6,662 nt of DNA from Candidatus Aminicenantota bacterium (GTDB taxonomy: Bacteria; Acidobacteriota; Aminicenantia; Aminicenantales; Aminicenantaceae). The DNA is taken from positions 1 through 6,662 of the forward strand of contig JAUWTR010000099.1 of the NCBI GenBank assembly GCA_030614645.1, in the 5' to 3' direction. Under the pieces are notes generated by a model. The model was not told the DNA's origin. It did not search any database and saw only the letters and a program-made list of their open reading frames with translations. The stretch's first letter is position 1. Each line of letters starts with the position of its first letter. This document shows positions 1 to 6,662 of this stretch, piece by piece. Made by a program: the position numbers and the translations under genes.

Positions 1-1655
1 ATGCGGTTTCTGAACTTCTTTCTTTAACTATCGAGCGGCATGAATTACGGGAGAGTTTTAAAGAGATATCAGACCTGGCCCGACTGGCCGGTAAGATCTC
101 CCTGGCAGTAGCACATGCGCGCGATTTGGTTTCCCTTAAGAAATCTCTTTTGCCGTTGTCTCATATACAGGCCCTGCTTAAACCTTTTAAATCTGAAATG
201 CTGCAAAATATCTTTTTAAAATGGGATAATGCTGAAGATATCCTGCAATTCATTGAGCGGTCGATCCGGGAGGAGCCTGCTTTTATTCTTACAGAGGGAG
301 GGATTATTCGGGAAGGATATAATACTGAGCTGGATGAGCTCAGGAAGGTAAGCCGTTCCGGAAAGTCTTTTATTACCGGGCTGGAAAAAAAGGAGAGGGA
401 AAGAACAGGGATATCTTCCCTTAAAGTCCGGTATAATAAAGTCTTTGGCTATTATATTGATGTGACAAAATCCAATCTGGGACTGGTCCCGGATGATTAT
501 TTCCGCAAGCAGACTCTGGTAAATTCAGAACGTTTCATCACTCAGGAACTCAAGGAGTATGAAGAGAAAGTCCTTAATGCAGAGGCGCGTATTGGTGAAC
601 TGGAATATAATCTTTTTTTGGATATCCGGAAAAAAATTTCAGAGGAGACAGCAAGGCTTCAGAAAATTGCACTTAATATTGCCTATCTGGATGTTTTATC
701 TGCTCTGGCAGAGCTGGCTGCTCGGCGCAGCTATTTCCGCCCGAAAGTGAATGCCGGCGATATGATCAAAATAGTCCAGGGCCGCCATCCGGTCATTGAA
801 GTTACAAATGAGGATCCCTTTATTCCAAATGATATTCACCTGGACCAGGATGACGATCAGATCATTATTATCACAGGTCCGAATATGGGGGGCAAATCGA
901 CTTATTTGCGCCAGGTCGCGTTGATCTGCATATTAGCTCAAATGGGATCGTTCGTGCCGGCTGCAGAAGCAGAGATCGGAGTTGTCGACCGCATTTTTAC
1001 CCGTATCGGCGCTATGGATTTTTTAACTGTAGGGCAGTCAACTTTTATGGTAGAAATGTTGGAGACATCCATTATATTAAATAATGCAACTGCCCGCAGC
1101 CTGATCTTGTTGGATGAAGTAGGAAGAGGAACCAGTACCTTTGACGGGCTCAGCCTGGCATGGGCAATAGTAGAGTATTTACATGAAAAAGACAAGCTTA
1201 AGCCCAAAACATTATTTGCAACTCATTATCATGAATTGACTGAGCTGTCGCTTACAATGGACCGGATAAAGAACTACCATGTAACGGTGCAGGAACATAG
1301 GGGGGATATTATTTTTTTAAGGAAGATAGTGGCAGGCCCCTCAGATCAAAGCTATGGCATCCATGTAGCCAAACTTGCCGGCATCCCATCTATAGTATTA
1401 GACAGGGCCAGAGAAATTCTCTTTAATCTGGAGAAGAAAGAACTTGATGATACCGGGCTTCCCAAGATCGCTTACCGGACTTCAAATAAGCAGGATACGT
1501 CTCAATTCTTATTGTTTCAGCGAGACCGGGAACAGGAGCTTCTGGGCAGTATTAAAGAAAAAATAGAAAATGCAAATACGGAATCCATGACCCCTCTGGA
1601 GGCTCTAAATTTTTTGGATGAATTAAAGCACAAGCTGGAAAAAGAGGGAAAATAA
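1..1655 (+). CDS. mutS: DNA mismatch repair protein MutS, C-terminal part (5' end outside window)
   Basis: MutS is the ATPase that recognises mispaired or looped bases and recruits MutL. The frame is open from base 3, giving 550 codons before TAA at 1653-1655. The family is usually about 850-880 residues, so roughly the first 310-320, including the mismatch-binding domain, lie upstream. The TTG at 126 is internal and not the real start, because the core-domain motif DLARLAGKISL is encoded before it. In order one sees the core/lever helices; the clamp region (YNKVFGYYIDVTKSNLG, then TLVNSERFITQELKEYE); Walker A GPNMGGKST at 876-902 with its Lys at 894; the signature STFMVEMLE; Walker B LILLDEVGRGTSTFDG from 1101 with Asp-Glu at 1113-1118; ATHYHEL at 1218-1238; and the helix-turn-helix SYGIHVAKLAGIPS. 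QFLLF at 1503-1517 resembles the beta-clamp-binding motif, and TPLEALNFLDEL is the typical C-terminal tail. The segment before STFMVEM reads GAMDFLTVGQ rather than the more usual GASDDLARGQ. The family assignment is very secure. Confidence 0.97.
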   Translation, partial: AVSELLSLTIERHELRESFKEISDLARLAGKISLAVAHARDLVSLKKSLLPLSHIQALLKPFKSEMLQNIFLKWDNAEDILQFIERSIREEPAFILTEGGIIREGYNTELDELRKVSRSGKSFITGLEKKERERTGISSLKVRYNKVFGYYIDVTKSNLGLVPDDYFRKQTLVNSERFITQELKEYEEKVLNAEARIGELEYNLFLDIRKKISEETARLQKIALNIAYLDVLSALAELAARRSYFRPKVNAGDMIKIVQGRHPVIEVTNEDPFIPNDIHLDQDDDQIIIITGPNMGGKSTYLRQVALICILAQMGSFVPAAEAEIGVVDRIFTRIGAMDFLTVGQSTFMVEMLETSIILNNATARSLILLDEVGRGTSTFDGLSLAWAIVEYLHEKDKLKPKTLFATHYHELTELSLTMDRIKNYHVTVQEHRGDIIFLRKIVAGPSDQSYGIHVAKLAGIPSIVLDRAREILFNLEKKELDDTGLPKIAYRTSNKQDTSQFLLFQRDREQELLGSIKEKIENANTESMTPLEALNFLDELKHKLEKEGK

Positions 1656-1665
1656 AGGCTAAATC

Positions 1666-1670
1666 AGGAG
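1666..1670 (+). promoter_or_regulatory. Ribosome binding site of clpB
   Basis: AGGAG lies 9 bases before the ATG at 1680, inside the 24-base gap after the mutS stop. It supports 1680 as the start of clpB. The gap is too short to hold a full promoter, so expression must come from upstream, either the mutS promoter or a site within mutS. Confidence 0.75.
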
Positions 1671-1679
1671 TAAGGTATT

Positions 1680-4259
1680 ATGAATTTTAACAATTTTACT
1701 GTCATGTCCCAGGATGCTATTCAGCGTGCTCATTCCCGGGCCGGGGAACTTGGGCACCAGGAGATGCAACCTGAGCATCTTCTCTGGATTTTTTTGAATC
1801 AGGAAGAAAATATAGTCAATTCTGTTCTAGCTAAAATCGGAGCGAATTCTGCCAAAGTCCTGACTGATGTTACTCAGGCGCTTGAGAGAAAACCTAAGGT
1901 TCAGGGCGGGGGAGAGGTTTATCTTTCTTCCGGATCGAGGCAGGTACTTAAGGCAGCTAAGAAGGAAGCGGATAAAATCAAGGATGAATATATTTCAACG
2001 GAACACATACTTCTTGCTATACTCAAAGAAGATAAGGGAGAGGCCGCCCGGATATTAAAACAGAATGAAGTGAGTGAAGAGGCTGTGCTTGAAGCTTTGA
2101 GGTCGATCCGGGGTACTCATCGCATTACGGATCAGCAGCCGGAAGGAAAATACCAGGTTCTGGAACGCTATGCCCGGGATATCACAGAAATTGCCCGGGA
2201 GGGGAAACCTGACACGGTGATCGGACGTGAGGATGAGATCAGGCGGGTCATTCAGATCCTTTCCCGAAGGAGGAAAAACAATCCCGTCCTGATCGGAGAG
2301 GCCGGAGTTGGGAAAACTGCTGTTGTGGAAGGATTGGCTCAGCGGATTGCAAACGGTGATGTTCCTCTGTTGTTAAAGGATAAGAAGCTGATTTCATTGG
2401 ATATGGGGTCTCTGCTTGCCGGGGCAAAATTCCGGGGAGAATTTGAGGATAGGTTAAAAGCCGTCTTAAAGGAGATCAAGGAATCCGAAGGAGAAATTAT
2501 TCTCTTCATTGATGAGCTGCATACGATTATCGGAGCCGGCGCGGCTGAAGGCGCGGTAGATGCATCCAACATGCTTAAACCTCCCCTGGCGCGGGGGGAG
2601 CTGCGGTGTATTGGGGCGACTACCCTGAATGAATACAAAAAATATATTGAAAAGGATGCGGCTCTGGAAAGACGTTTTCAGCAGATATATGTGGGAGAAC
2701 CTTCAGTTGACGAAACGATTTCGATATTAAGGGGAATAAAAGAAAAATATGAGGTTCACCATGGGGTGGAAATAAAGGATGCAGCCCTAGTCGCTGCTGC
2801 CACTCTATCCGATCGATATATTACCGACCGCTTCCTACCCGATAAAGCTGTAGACCTGATGGATGAGGCCGCTTCCCATATTCGGATCGAGATTGACAGC
2901 AAACCAGAGGAGATCGATGAACTGGATCGTAGAATAATGCAGCTTGAGATCGAGAAACAGGCTTTAAAAAAAGAGAGAGAAAAAAGCGTTAAAGAAAAGC
3001 TGGGTAAATTAAACAGAGAGTTGGAGGAGCTAAAGGAAAAAAGCAAGATGTTAAAGCTTCACTGGCAGAGGGAAAAAGAACTCCTCGAGTCAATAAATAG
3101 ATTAAAAGAAGAAATGGATACCTTAAAAAGCGAAGAGCAGAATGCTGAGAGACGGGGAGAGCTCGACAAAGTGGCCGAGATAAGATATGGAAAACTTATT
3201 GAAGTAAAACAGAAGATCGACAAATTAAATAAACAGCTGGCAAAGGTACAGGAGAACAAAAAGATACTTAAAGAGGAAGTGGATGAAGAGGATATTGCGG
3301 TAGTGGTTTCCAAGTGGACTGGAATTCCGCTCTCAAAGATGCTGGAAGGAGAAACGGAAAAACTTGTCAAGATGGAAGCAAATCTTGCCCGGAGAGTCGT
3401 TGGCCAGGATTTAGCGATTAAGGCGGTCTCAGATACAATCCGGAGGGCGAGAGCAGGTATCCAGGATAAGTCACGGCCGCTGGGTTCTTTTATCTTCCTC
3501 GGTCCGACTGGCGTGGGGAAAACCGAACTGGCCCGCACTCTGGCCGAATTTCTTTTTGATGATGAACAAGCCATGGTCCGGTTGGATATGTCTGAATATA
3601 TGGAGAAACACACGGTTTCCCGGCTCATAGGTGCGCCTCCCGGATATGTAGGCTATGAGGAGGGGGGGCAGCTTACTGAAGCAGTCAAACGCCGTCCATA
3701 TTCGATAATTCTTTTGGATGAGATCGAGAAAGCCCATACTGATGTTTTTAATGTTCTGCTCCAGATCCTGGATGACGGCCGCCTTACGGATGGAAAAGGC
3801 AGGACGATAGATTTTAAAAATTCGATCATAATAATGACCTCCAATCTGGGCAGCCACGTTATAAAGGGATTCAGAGGAGAACATGAGCTGATGGAAAAGG
3901 AAGTTAAAAAGATCCTGGAAGTTCATTTCCGGCCGGAATTTCTCAACCGGGTGGATGAAGTGATCATATTCCGGGCCCTGTCTCAGGAAGTGATTCAGAA
4001 AATACTGGATATTCAGATCGGGGAATTACGTAAGCGGCTCAAGCAGAAAAAGATAGATATTAAAATCAGCTCAGCAGCAAAAAAAGCGTTGGCAGAGAAA
4101 GGATATGACCCTGTATATGGGGTCAGGCCTTTAAAACGGGTAATTCAACAGGATATTCAAAATCCTCTGGCACTACAGCTCCTGGAGGGGAGTTTGAAGG
4201 AAGGCGATACAGTCAAGATTGACTTGGATGATAAAGGAAAATATATTTTTAAAATTTAA
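1680..4259 (+). CDS. clpB: ATP-dependent chaperone ClpB (Hsp100 protein disaggregase)
   Basis: ClpB is a cytoplasmic AAA+ hexamer that, with DnaK/DnaJ/GrpE, pulls aggregated polypeptides through its pore. At 859 residues it matches the family length (E. coli 857). The N-domain is residues 1 to about 145. NBD1 carries Walker A GEAGVGKT at 206-213, pore-loop AKFRGEFE with an aromatic at 251, Walker B ILFIDE ending in Glu279, and arginine fingers Arg331-Arg332. The middle domain, about 409-525, is a long charged coiled coil ([20 protein letters not shown]) that distinguishes ClpB from ClpA and, in its length, from ClpC. NBD2 carries Walker A GPTGVGKT at 608-615, pore-loop GYVG with Tyr656, Walker B LLDE with Glu681, MTSNLGS, Arg757 in RPEFLNR, and sensor-2 GVRPLKR with Arg816. 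No ClpP-binding IGF/IGL loop is apparent, which fits a disaggregase rather than a protease partner. NBD1 residue numbers agree with E. coli, and all catalytic residues are present. It starts 24 bases after mutS. No CIRCE operator or clear heat-shock promoter is visible just upstream. Confidence 0.98.
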   Translation: MNFNNFTVMSQDAIQRAHSRAGELGHQEMQPEHLLWIFLNQEENIVNSVLAKIGANSAKVLTDVTQALERKPKVQGGGEVYLSSGSRQVLKAAKKEADKIKDEYISTEHILLAILKEDKGEAARILKQNEVSEEAVLEALRSIRGTHRITDQQPEGKYQVLERYARDITEIAREGKPDTVIGREDEIRRVIQILSRRRKNNPVLIGEAGVGKTAVVEGLAQRIANGDVPLLLKDKKLISLDMGSLLAGAKFRGEFEDRLKAVLKEIKESEGEIILFIDELHTIIGAGAAEGAVDASNMLKPPLARGELRCIGATTLNEYKKYIEKDAALERRFQQIYVGEPSVDETISILRGIKEKYEVHHGVEIKDAALVAAATLSDRYITDRFLPDKAVDLMDEAASHIRIEIDSKPEEIDELDRRIMQLEIEKQALKKEREKSVKEKLGKLNRELEELKEKSKMLKLHWQREKELLESINRLKEEMDTLKSEEQNAERRGELDKVAEIRYGKLIEVKQKIDKLNKQLAKVQENKKILKEEVDEEDIAVVVSKWTGIPLSKMLEGETEKLVKMEANLARRVVGQDLAIKAVSDTIRRARAGIQDKSRPLGSFIFLGPTGVGKTELARTLAEFLFDDEQAMVRLDMSEYMEKHTVSRLIGAPPGYVGYEEGGQLTEAVKRRPYSIILLDEIEKAHTDVFNVLLQILDDGRLTDGKGRTIDFKNSIIIMTSNLGSHVIKGFRGEHELMEKEVKKILEVHFRPEFLNRVDEVIIFRALSQEVIQKILDIQIGELRKRLKQKKIDIKISSAAKKALAEKGYDPVYGVRPLKRVIQQDIQNPLALQLLEGSLKEGDTVKIDLDDKGKYIFKI

Positions 4260-4272
4260 GATAAATATATAG

Positions 4273-4301
4273 TTGAAAAACAAAAAATTATTTAGTATAT
4301 T
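4273..4301 (+). promoter_or_regulatory. Putative sigma70-type promoter for the outer-membrane protein gene
   Basis: A -35 element TTGAAA (4273-4278) is separated by exactly 17 bases from a -10 element TATATT (4296-4301). Each differs from consensus at one base. Transcription would begin near 4308, about 45 bases before the ATG at 4353. The surrounding gap is strongly AT-rich, so chance matches are likelier than usual. The correct spacing and the position between two functionally unrelated genes favour a real promoter. A tandem heptamer AAATTGG (4307-4313 and 4314-4320) lies at the predicted start of transcription; its meaning is unknown. Confidence 0.6.
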
Positions 4302-4342
4302 AGTTTAAATTGGAAATTGGCTAAGCTAATAATTAAAATTAA

Positions 4343-4347
4343 GGGAG
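4343..4347 (+). promoter_or_regulatory. Ribosome binding site that decides the start of the outer-membrane protein
   Basis: GGGAG within AAGGGAGAAAAAATG lies 5 bases upstream of the ATG at 4353. An in-frame TTG at 4317 would add 12 residues ahead of the signal peptide and has no comparable binding site, so 4353 is the better start. Confidence 0.75.
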
Positions 4348-4352
4348 AAAAA

Positions 4353-5693
4353 ATGAAAAAAATTCTAACATTTGTGGCTTTAGTTTTATTCTGTATCCCC
4401 ATGGTTTCTGCAGCTATCATTACGAATACAAACCAGAGTGCGGTATTTATTCGGATGTTAGCCAGAAACGCTTCCATGGACATTGATGCTGTCTACTACA
4501 ACCCGGCCGGATTAACTCAGCTTAAAAACGGCTTTCACGTAGCAATTTATAATCAGACGATTTCCCAGGAGAAAAAAGTAATCAATGCCCACCCTCTTCT
4601 TAATCAGGACACATATATAGGGGAGGTAAATGTTCCATTCTTTCCTAATTTCTATGCTGTCTATAAAAAAGATAAGCTTGCCCTGTCTTTTGGCTTCGGT
4701 CCTAACGGAGGAGGTGGAACAGCCGATTTTGCCGATGGGTTGCCTTCTTTTGAGACCCCCTTTACTGTCCTGCCATTCCTTCTGACAAGCATGGGTCTCC
4801 CCACAACCGCCTATTCAGCAGACCTTTCATTTGAAGGAAGCTCCATTTTCTACGGATTCCAGGTGAATGGATCTTATGCCATAAGTGAGATAATTTCTGT
4901 AGCTGCCGGTGTCCGTTATATCAGTGCTGTCAACACATATGAAGGTTCGATCAATAACATCATGCTCAATCCGGGTCACCCCTTAATAAATCCTACCGGA
5001 GCTATGCTTCCTGCAGACGACTTCTTTAATCTTATCGGGCAACCAGGTTATGCCGCTATGGTCAGCAACAAAGCAGTTGACGTCAAACAAACAGCCACAG
5101 GCATAACTCCGATTCTGGGCCTGAATATCAGGCCGAATGACAATCTGAATATCGGCATCAAATATGAATTTAATACTAAGCTGGAATTAGTAAACGATAC
5201 CACAGCTGATGACGTCGGGATTTTTCCGGATAAAGGGAAAACGCATAATGATATACCGGCCATTCTTTCTTTTGGCCTTGAATATGCAATAATTCCGGAA
5301 CTTCGTGCCTCGATTTCTACCAATTATTTCTTTGATAAAAATGCAGATTGGGATGGGCGTGAAGAGTTCGTGGACAGTAATTCATATGATATCGCCATTG
5401 GATTTGAGTATGACCTAGCAAAAGCTATTTTATTAAGCGCCGGCTACATGCGTGCCCAAACTGCCCTTAAAGAAGGATTTCAGAGTGACTTCGATCATGA
5501 GCTGACTGCAGACACATTCGGAATTGGCGGTCGAATCAGGGTAGGAGAGAATTTTGACCTGGACCTTGGCGGGCTTTTCACAAGTTATCTGGAAGCAGAG
5601 AAAAGTTTTACAGATCCGCTTGTCGGGCCTTATCTTGAAAAATATCAGCGTACCAATTGGGTTTTTACTATAGGCTTAGGATATCATTTCTAA
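4353..5693 (+). CDS. Outer membrane protein, OmpP1/FadL/TodX transport family
   Basis: This encodes a 446-residue protein beginning MKKILTFVALVLFCIPMVSA, a classical Sec signal peptide (Lys-Lys, hydrophobic core, VSA just before a likely cleavage after residue 20). The mature N-terminus carries DAVYYNPAGLTQL, the hallmark NPAG motif of the OmpP1/FadL/TodX barrels, whose hatch domain plugs a 14-strand pore. The rest alternates short amphipathic strands with loops, for example ISVAAGVRYISAV, LSFGLEYAI, AILLSAGYMRAQ and FGIGGRIRV. It ends WVFTIGLGYHF, with the C-terminal aromatic recognised by the BAM insertion machinery. By family it should admit long-chain fatty acids or other hydrophobic compounds, but the substrate cannot be read from the sequence. 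The stretch before NPAG (NTNQSAVFIRMLARNASMDIDA) differs from the glycine-rich E. coli FadL form. I recall similar N-termini in Bacteroidetes-like proteins, unverified. It probably has its own promoter and is likely a single-gene transcript. Confidence 0.88.
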   Translation: MKKILTFVALVLFCIPMVSAAIITNTNQSAVFIRMLARNASMDIDAVYYNPAGLTQLKNGFHVAIYNQTISQEKKVINAHPLLNQDTYIGEVNVPFFPNFYAVYKKDKLALSFGFGPNGGGGTADFADGLPSFETPFTVLPFLLTSMGLPTTAYSADLSFEGSSIFYGFQVNGSYAISEIISVAAGVRYISAVNTYEGSINNIMLNPGHPLINPTGAMLPADDFFNLIGQPGYAAMVSNKAVDVKQTATGITPILGLNIRPNDNLNIGIKYEFNTKLELVNDTTADDVGIFPDKGKTHNDIPAILSFGLEYAIIPELRASISTNYFFDKNADWDGREEFVDSNSYDIAIGFEYDLAKAILLSAGYMRAQTALKEGFQSDFDHELTADTFGIGGRIRVGENFDLDLGGLFTSYLEAEKSFTDPLVGPYLEKYQRTNWVFTIGLGYHF

Positions 5694-5723
5694 GATATAT
5701 TACAGTTACTGATAGTACTTACT

Positions 5724-5782
5724 GGAGTTCGGGGGACACTATACTTAATTCCCGGAATTAAGTATAGTGTCCCCCGAATTCC
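5724..5782. repeat. Near-perfect 59-base palindrome, probable REP/MITE-type mobile repeat
   Basis: Bases 5728-5752 and 5754-5778 are perfect reverse complements (25 bases each) around one central C at 5753. Extending outward to 5724 and 5782 gives 29-base arms with a single mismatch (G5727 against T5779). Each arm contains the core GGGGGACACTATAC or its complement. The right arm itself begins GGAATT and ends AATTCC, so the structure is self-similar, like two copies of one unit placed head to head. No open reading frame lies within it and no target-site duplication is evident at its edges. From memory, palindromes with a GGGGACAC...TTAATT core occur near Y1 (IS200/RAYT-like) transposase genes in varied bacteria; this link is unverified. 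A run of T does not follow the hairpin on either side, so it is not a canonical intrinsic terminator, although it could still affect transcription from the barrel gene into galU. Confidence 0.8.
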
Positions 5783-5792
5783 TGACATATTC

Positions 5793-5802
5793 AAGGGAGG
5801 AG
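5793..5802 (+). promoter_or_regulatory. Ribosome binding site of galU
   Basis: AAGGGAGGAG is a very strong purine-rich Shine-Dalgarno sequence ending 2 bases before the ATG at 5805, with its GGAGG core 4 bases upstream of the ATG. It begins 10 bases after the edge of the palindrome. It supports the chosen start and suggests that translation initiation is intact despite the stop inside the gene. Confidence 0.75.
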
Positions 5803-5804
5803 TT

Positions 5805-6662
5805 ATGAAGGTCCGTAAAGCGGTTATTCCCGCAGCCGGATTCGGCACTCGCTTTCTTCCATCTACAAAAGCCCAGCCGAAAGAAATGCTGAATGTTGTA
5901 GATAAACCATTGATCCAGTACAGTGTAGAAGAAGCGGTTGATTCCGGAATAGAAAGTATCGGAATAATAACAAGCAGAGGGAAATCCGCTATTGAAGACC
6001 ATTTTGATATAAGCCCGGAACTGGAGCATTTTCTGGAAGAGAAAAAGAAACTTGATCTATTGGAAGAAATTAGGCGGATTTCAAACCTGGCTGAATTCTG
6101 TTATATCCGGCAGAAGCAGGCCCTGGGATTGGGGCATGCAATTCTAATGCCGGAAAGTTTCGTCGGATCAGAACCGTTTTCTGTTCTTCTGCCAGATGAT
6201 ATATTTGATTGAGATGTGCCTTGTATTAAACAGCTGTTAAAGATCCATCAGAAATATAATTCAACAGTTATTGTCCTCATGCAGGTGGATGAAGAAGGAA
6301 TGAATAAATACGGGATAGTCAAATCCAAACAAATCTCTGAAAGAGTTTTTAAGGTTGAGGACATGGCAGAAAAACCAGGGCCCAGGAAAGCTTTTTCTAA
6401 CCTGGCTATCCTGGGACGCTATATATTTACGCCCAAAATATTTGAAATGATCAAACATACTTCTCCGGACCACAAAGGGGAGATCCAGATAACCGATGCT
6501 ATCAAGCTTTTGTTAGAAGAAGAGCCTGTCTATGGGTATTTATTTGAAGGGAACCGTTATGACTGCGGGGATAAGTTCGGCTATATCCAAGCTTCTCTTA
6601 AACTGGCTTTGAAGAGACATGAGTTCAAGGAACCTCTTTCTGAATTATTCAAAAAAATTGTC
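5805..6662 (+). pseudogene. galU: UTP-glucose-1-phosphate uridylyltransferase, interrupted by an in-frame TGA; 3' end at window edge
   Basis: GalU makes UDP-glucose from UTP and glucose-1-phosphate in the cytoplasm, feeding envelope polysaccharide and galactose pathways. The first 135 codons carry the nucleotidyltransferase signature [20 protein letters not shown] (residues 10-29), [22 protein letters not shown] and LLPDD. A TGA at 6210-6212 then stops the frame. The same frame, without any shift, resumes at once with DVPCIKQLLKIHQKY and keeps all later motifs: NKYGIVK, VEDMAEKPGP, SNLAILGRYIFTPKIFEMI, GEIQITDAIKLLLEE and NRYDCGDKFGYIQASLKLAL. It stays open for 150 codons to base 6662. The 286 codons present are nearly the usual 290-300, so only a short tail is missing. 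A 135-residue product would lack half the fold, including the sugar-binding and second metal-site regions, and should be inactive. The otherwise intact reading frame means the stop is recent, a sequence error, or read through. Family identity is secure; pseudogene status is not. Confidence 0.85.
6210..6212 (+). other. In-frame TGA codon interrupting galU
   Basis: The context is GAT TGA GAT, between LLPDDIFD and DVPCIKQLL. The site follows the conserved LLPDD strand in a spot I believe varies in the family, so many single-base changes (for example from TCA Ser, GGA Gly, TGC/TGT Cys or TGG Trp) could have produced it. The base after the stop is G, not the C that favours readthrough. No in-frame restart with a good binding site follows closely; the first in-frame candidates are GTG at 6216 and ATG at 6279. 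Confidence 0.9.

Noticed and set aside
126..128. TTG at 126 as the start of mutS
   Set aside because: The frame is open to the left edge and encodes MutS core-domain sequence before this codon, so the gene begins outside the window.
938..1207. Minus-strand open frames across mutS, clpB, the barrel gene and galU (e.g. 938-1207, 3059-3628, 3471-3926, 5745-6029)
   Set aside because: They lie opposite strongly conserved genes, have low-complexity serine-rich or otherwise unrecognisable products, and show no binding sites; they are antisense shadows.
4244..4275. Intrinsic terminator after clpB
   Set aside because: Only weak AT-only pairing is possible (TATATTT with AAATATA); there is no GC-containing stem followed by a T run.
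4317..4352. TTG at 4317 as the start of the outer-membrane protein
   Set aside because: It would put 12 residues ahead of a textbook signal peptide and lacks a binding site; the ATG at 4353 has one.
5694..5723. Terminator or promoter in the stretch before the palindrome
   Set aside because: A four-base stem (TACT-GAT-AGTA) without a T run is too weak for a terminator, and no correctly spaced -35/-10 pair was found. TATACT inside the palindrome lacks a matching -35.
6200..6225. Frameshift as the cause of the galU interruption
   Set aside because: The GalU sequence continues in the same frame on both sides of the TGA, so no insertion or deletion is needed.
6206..6250. Possible SECIS-like hairpin making the galU TGA a selenocysteine codon
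   Set aside because: Short pairings exist (TGAT and GAT with ATC and ATCA, and an AACAGCTGTT palindrome), but there is no compact stem-loop at the usual distance with the typical apical G/U. The site is not catalytic, and GalU is not a known selenoprotein.
1..6662. Reassignment of TGA as a sense codon in this organism
   Set aside because: More than 1,800 codons of mutS, clpB and the barrel gene contain no in-frame TGA, and tryptophan is coded by TGG. One TGA in galU does not support a changed code.

Overview
The window reads as an ordinary chromosomal segment of a Gram-negative bacterium. An outer-membrane beta-barrel protein with a signal peptide implies an outer membrane. TGG is used for tryptophan, and the three genes whose ends are visible stop with TAA, so the standard bacterial code applies. 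Base composition is moderate and looks even across the genes. The phylum cannot be fixed from this sequence. The outer-membrane protein recalls FadL-like proteins of the Bacteroidetes and neighbouring or candidate phyla, but that is an impression from memory. No tRNA, rRNA, CRISPR array, transposase gene or phage gene is visible.

Layout, all on the + strand: (1) bases 1-1655 hold the C-terminal two thirds of the mismatch-repair ATPase MutS, cut by the window edge. (2) After 24 bases comes a full-length ClpB disaggregase (1680-4259) with all its ATPase motifs, probably in the same transcript as mutS. (3) A 93-base AT-rich gap with a good sigma70-type promoter leads into an OmpP1/FadL/TodX-family outer-membrane protein (start chosen at 4353, end 5693). 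(4) A 111-base gap holds a near-perfect 59-base palindrome (5724-5782) that looks like a REP/MITE-type mobile repeat. (5) From 5805 to the right edge lies galU (UTP-glucose-1-phosphate uridylyltransferase), interrupted by a single in-frame TGA at 6210-6212. The same frame then continues with every conserved GalU motif to the window edge.

The genes do not form one pathway. mutS and clpB serve genome and protein quality control, the barrel protein probably takes up hydrophobic compounds, and galU supplies UDP-glucose for envelope polysaccharides. The two items most worth checking are the in-frame stop in galU and the palindromic element just upstream of it. I found no evidence of a previously undescribed multi-gene system.
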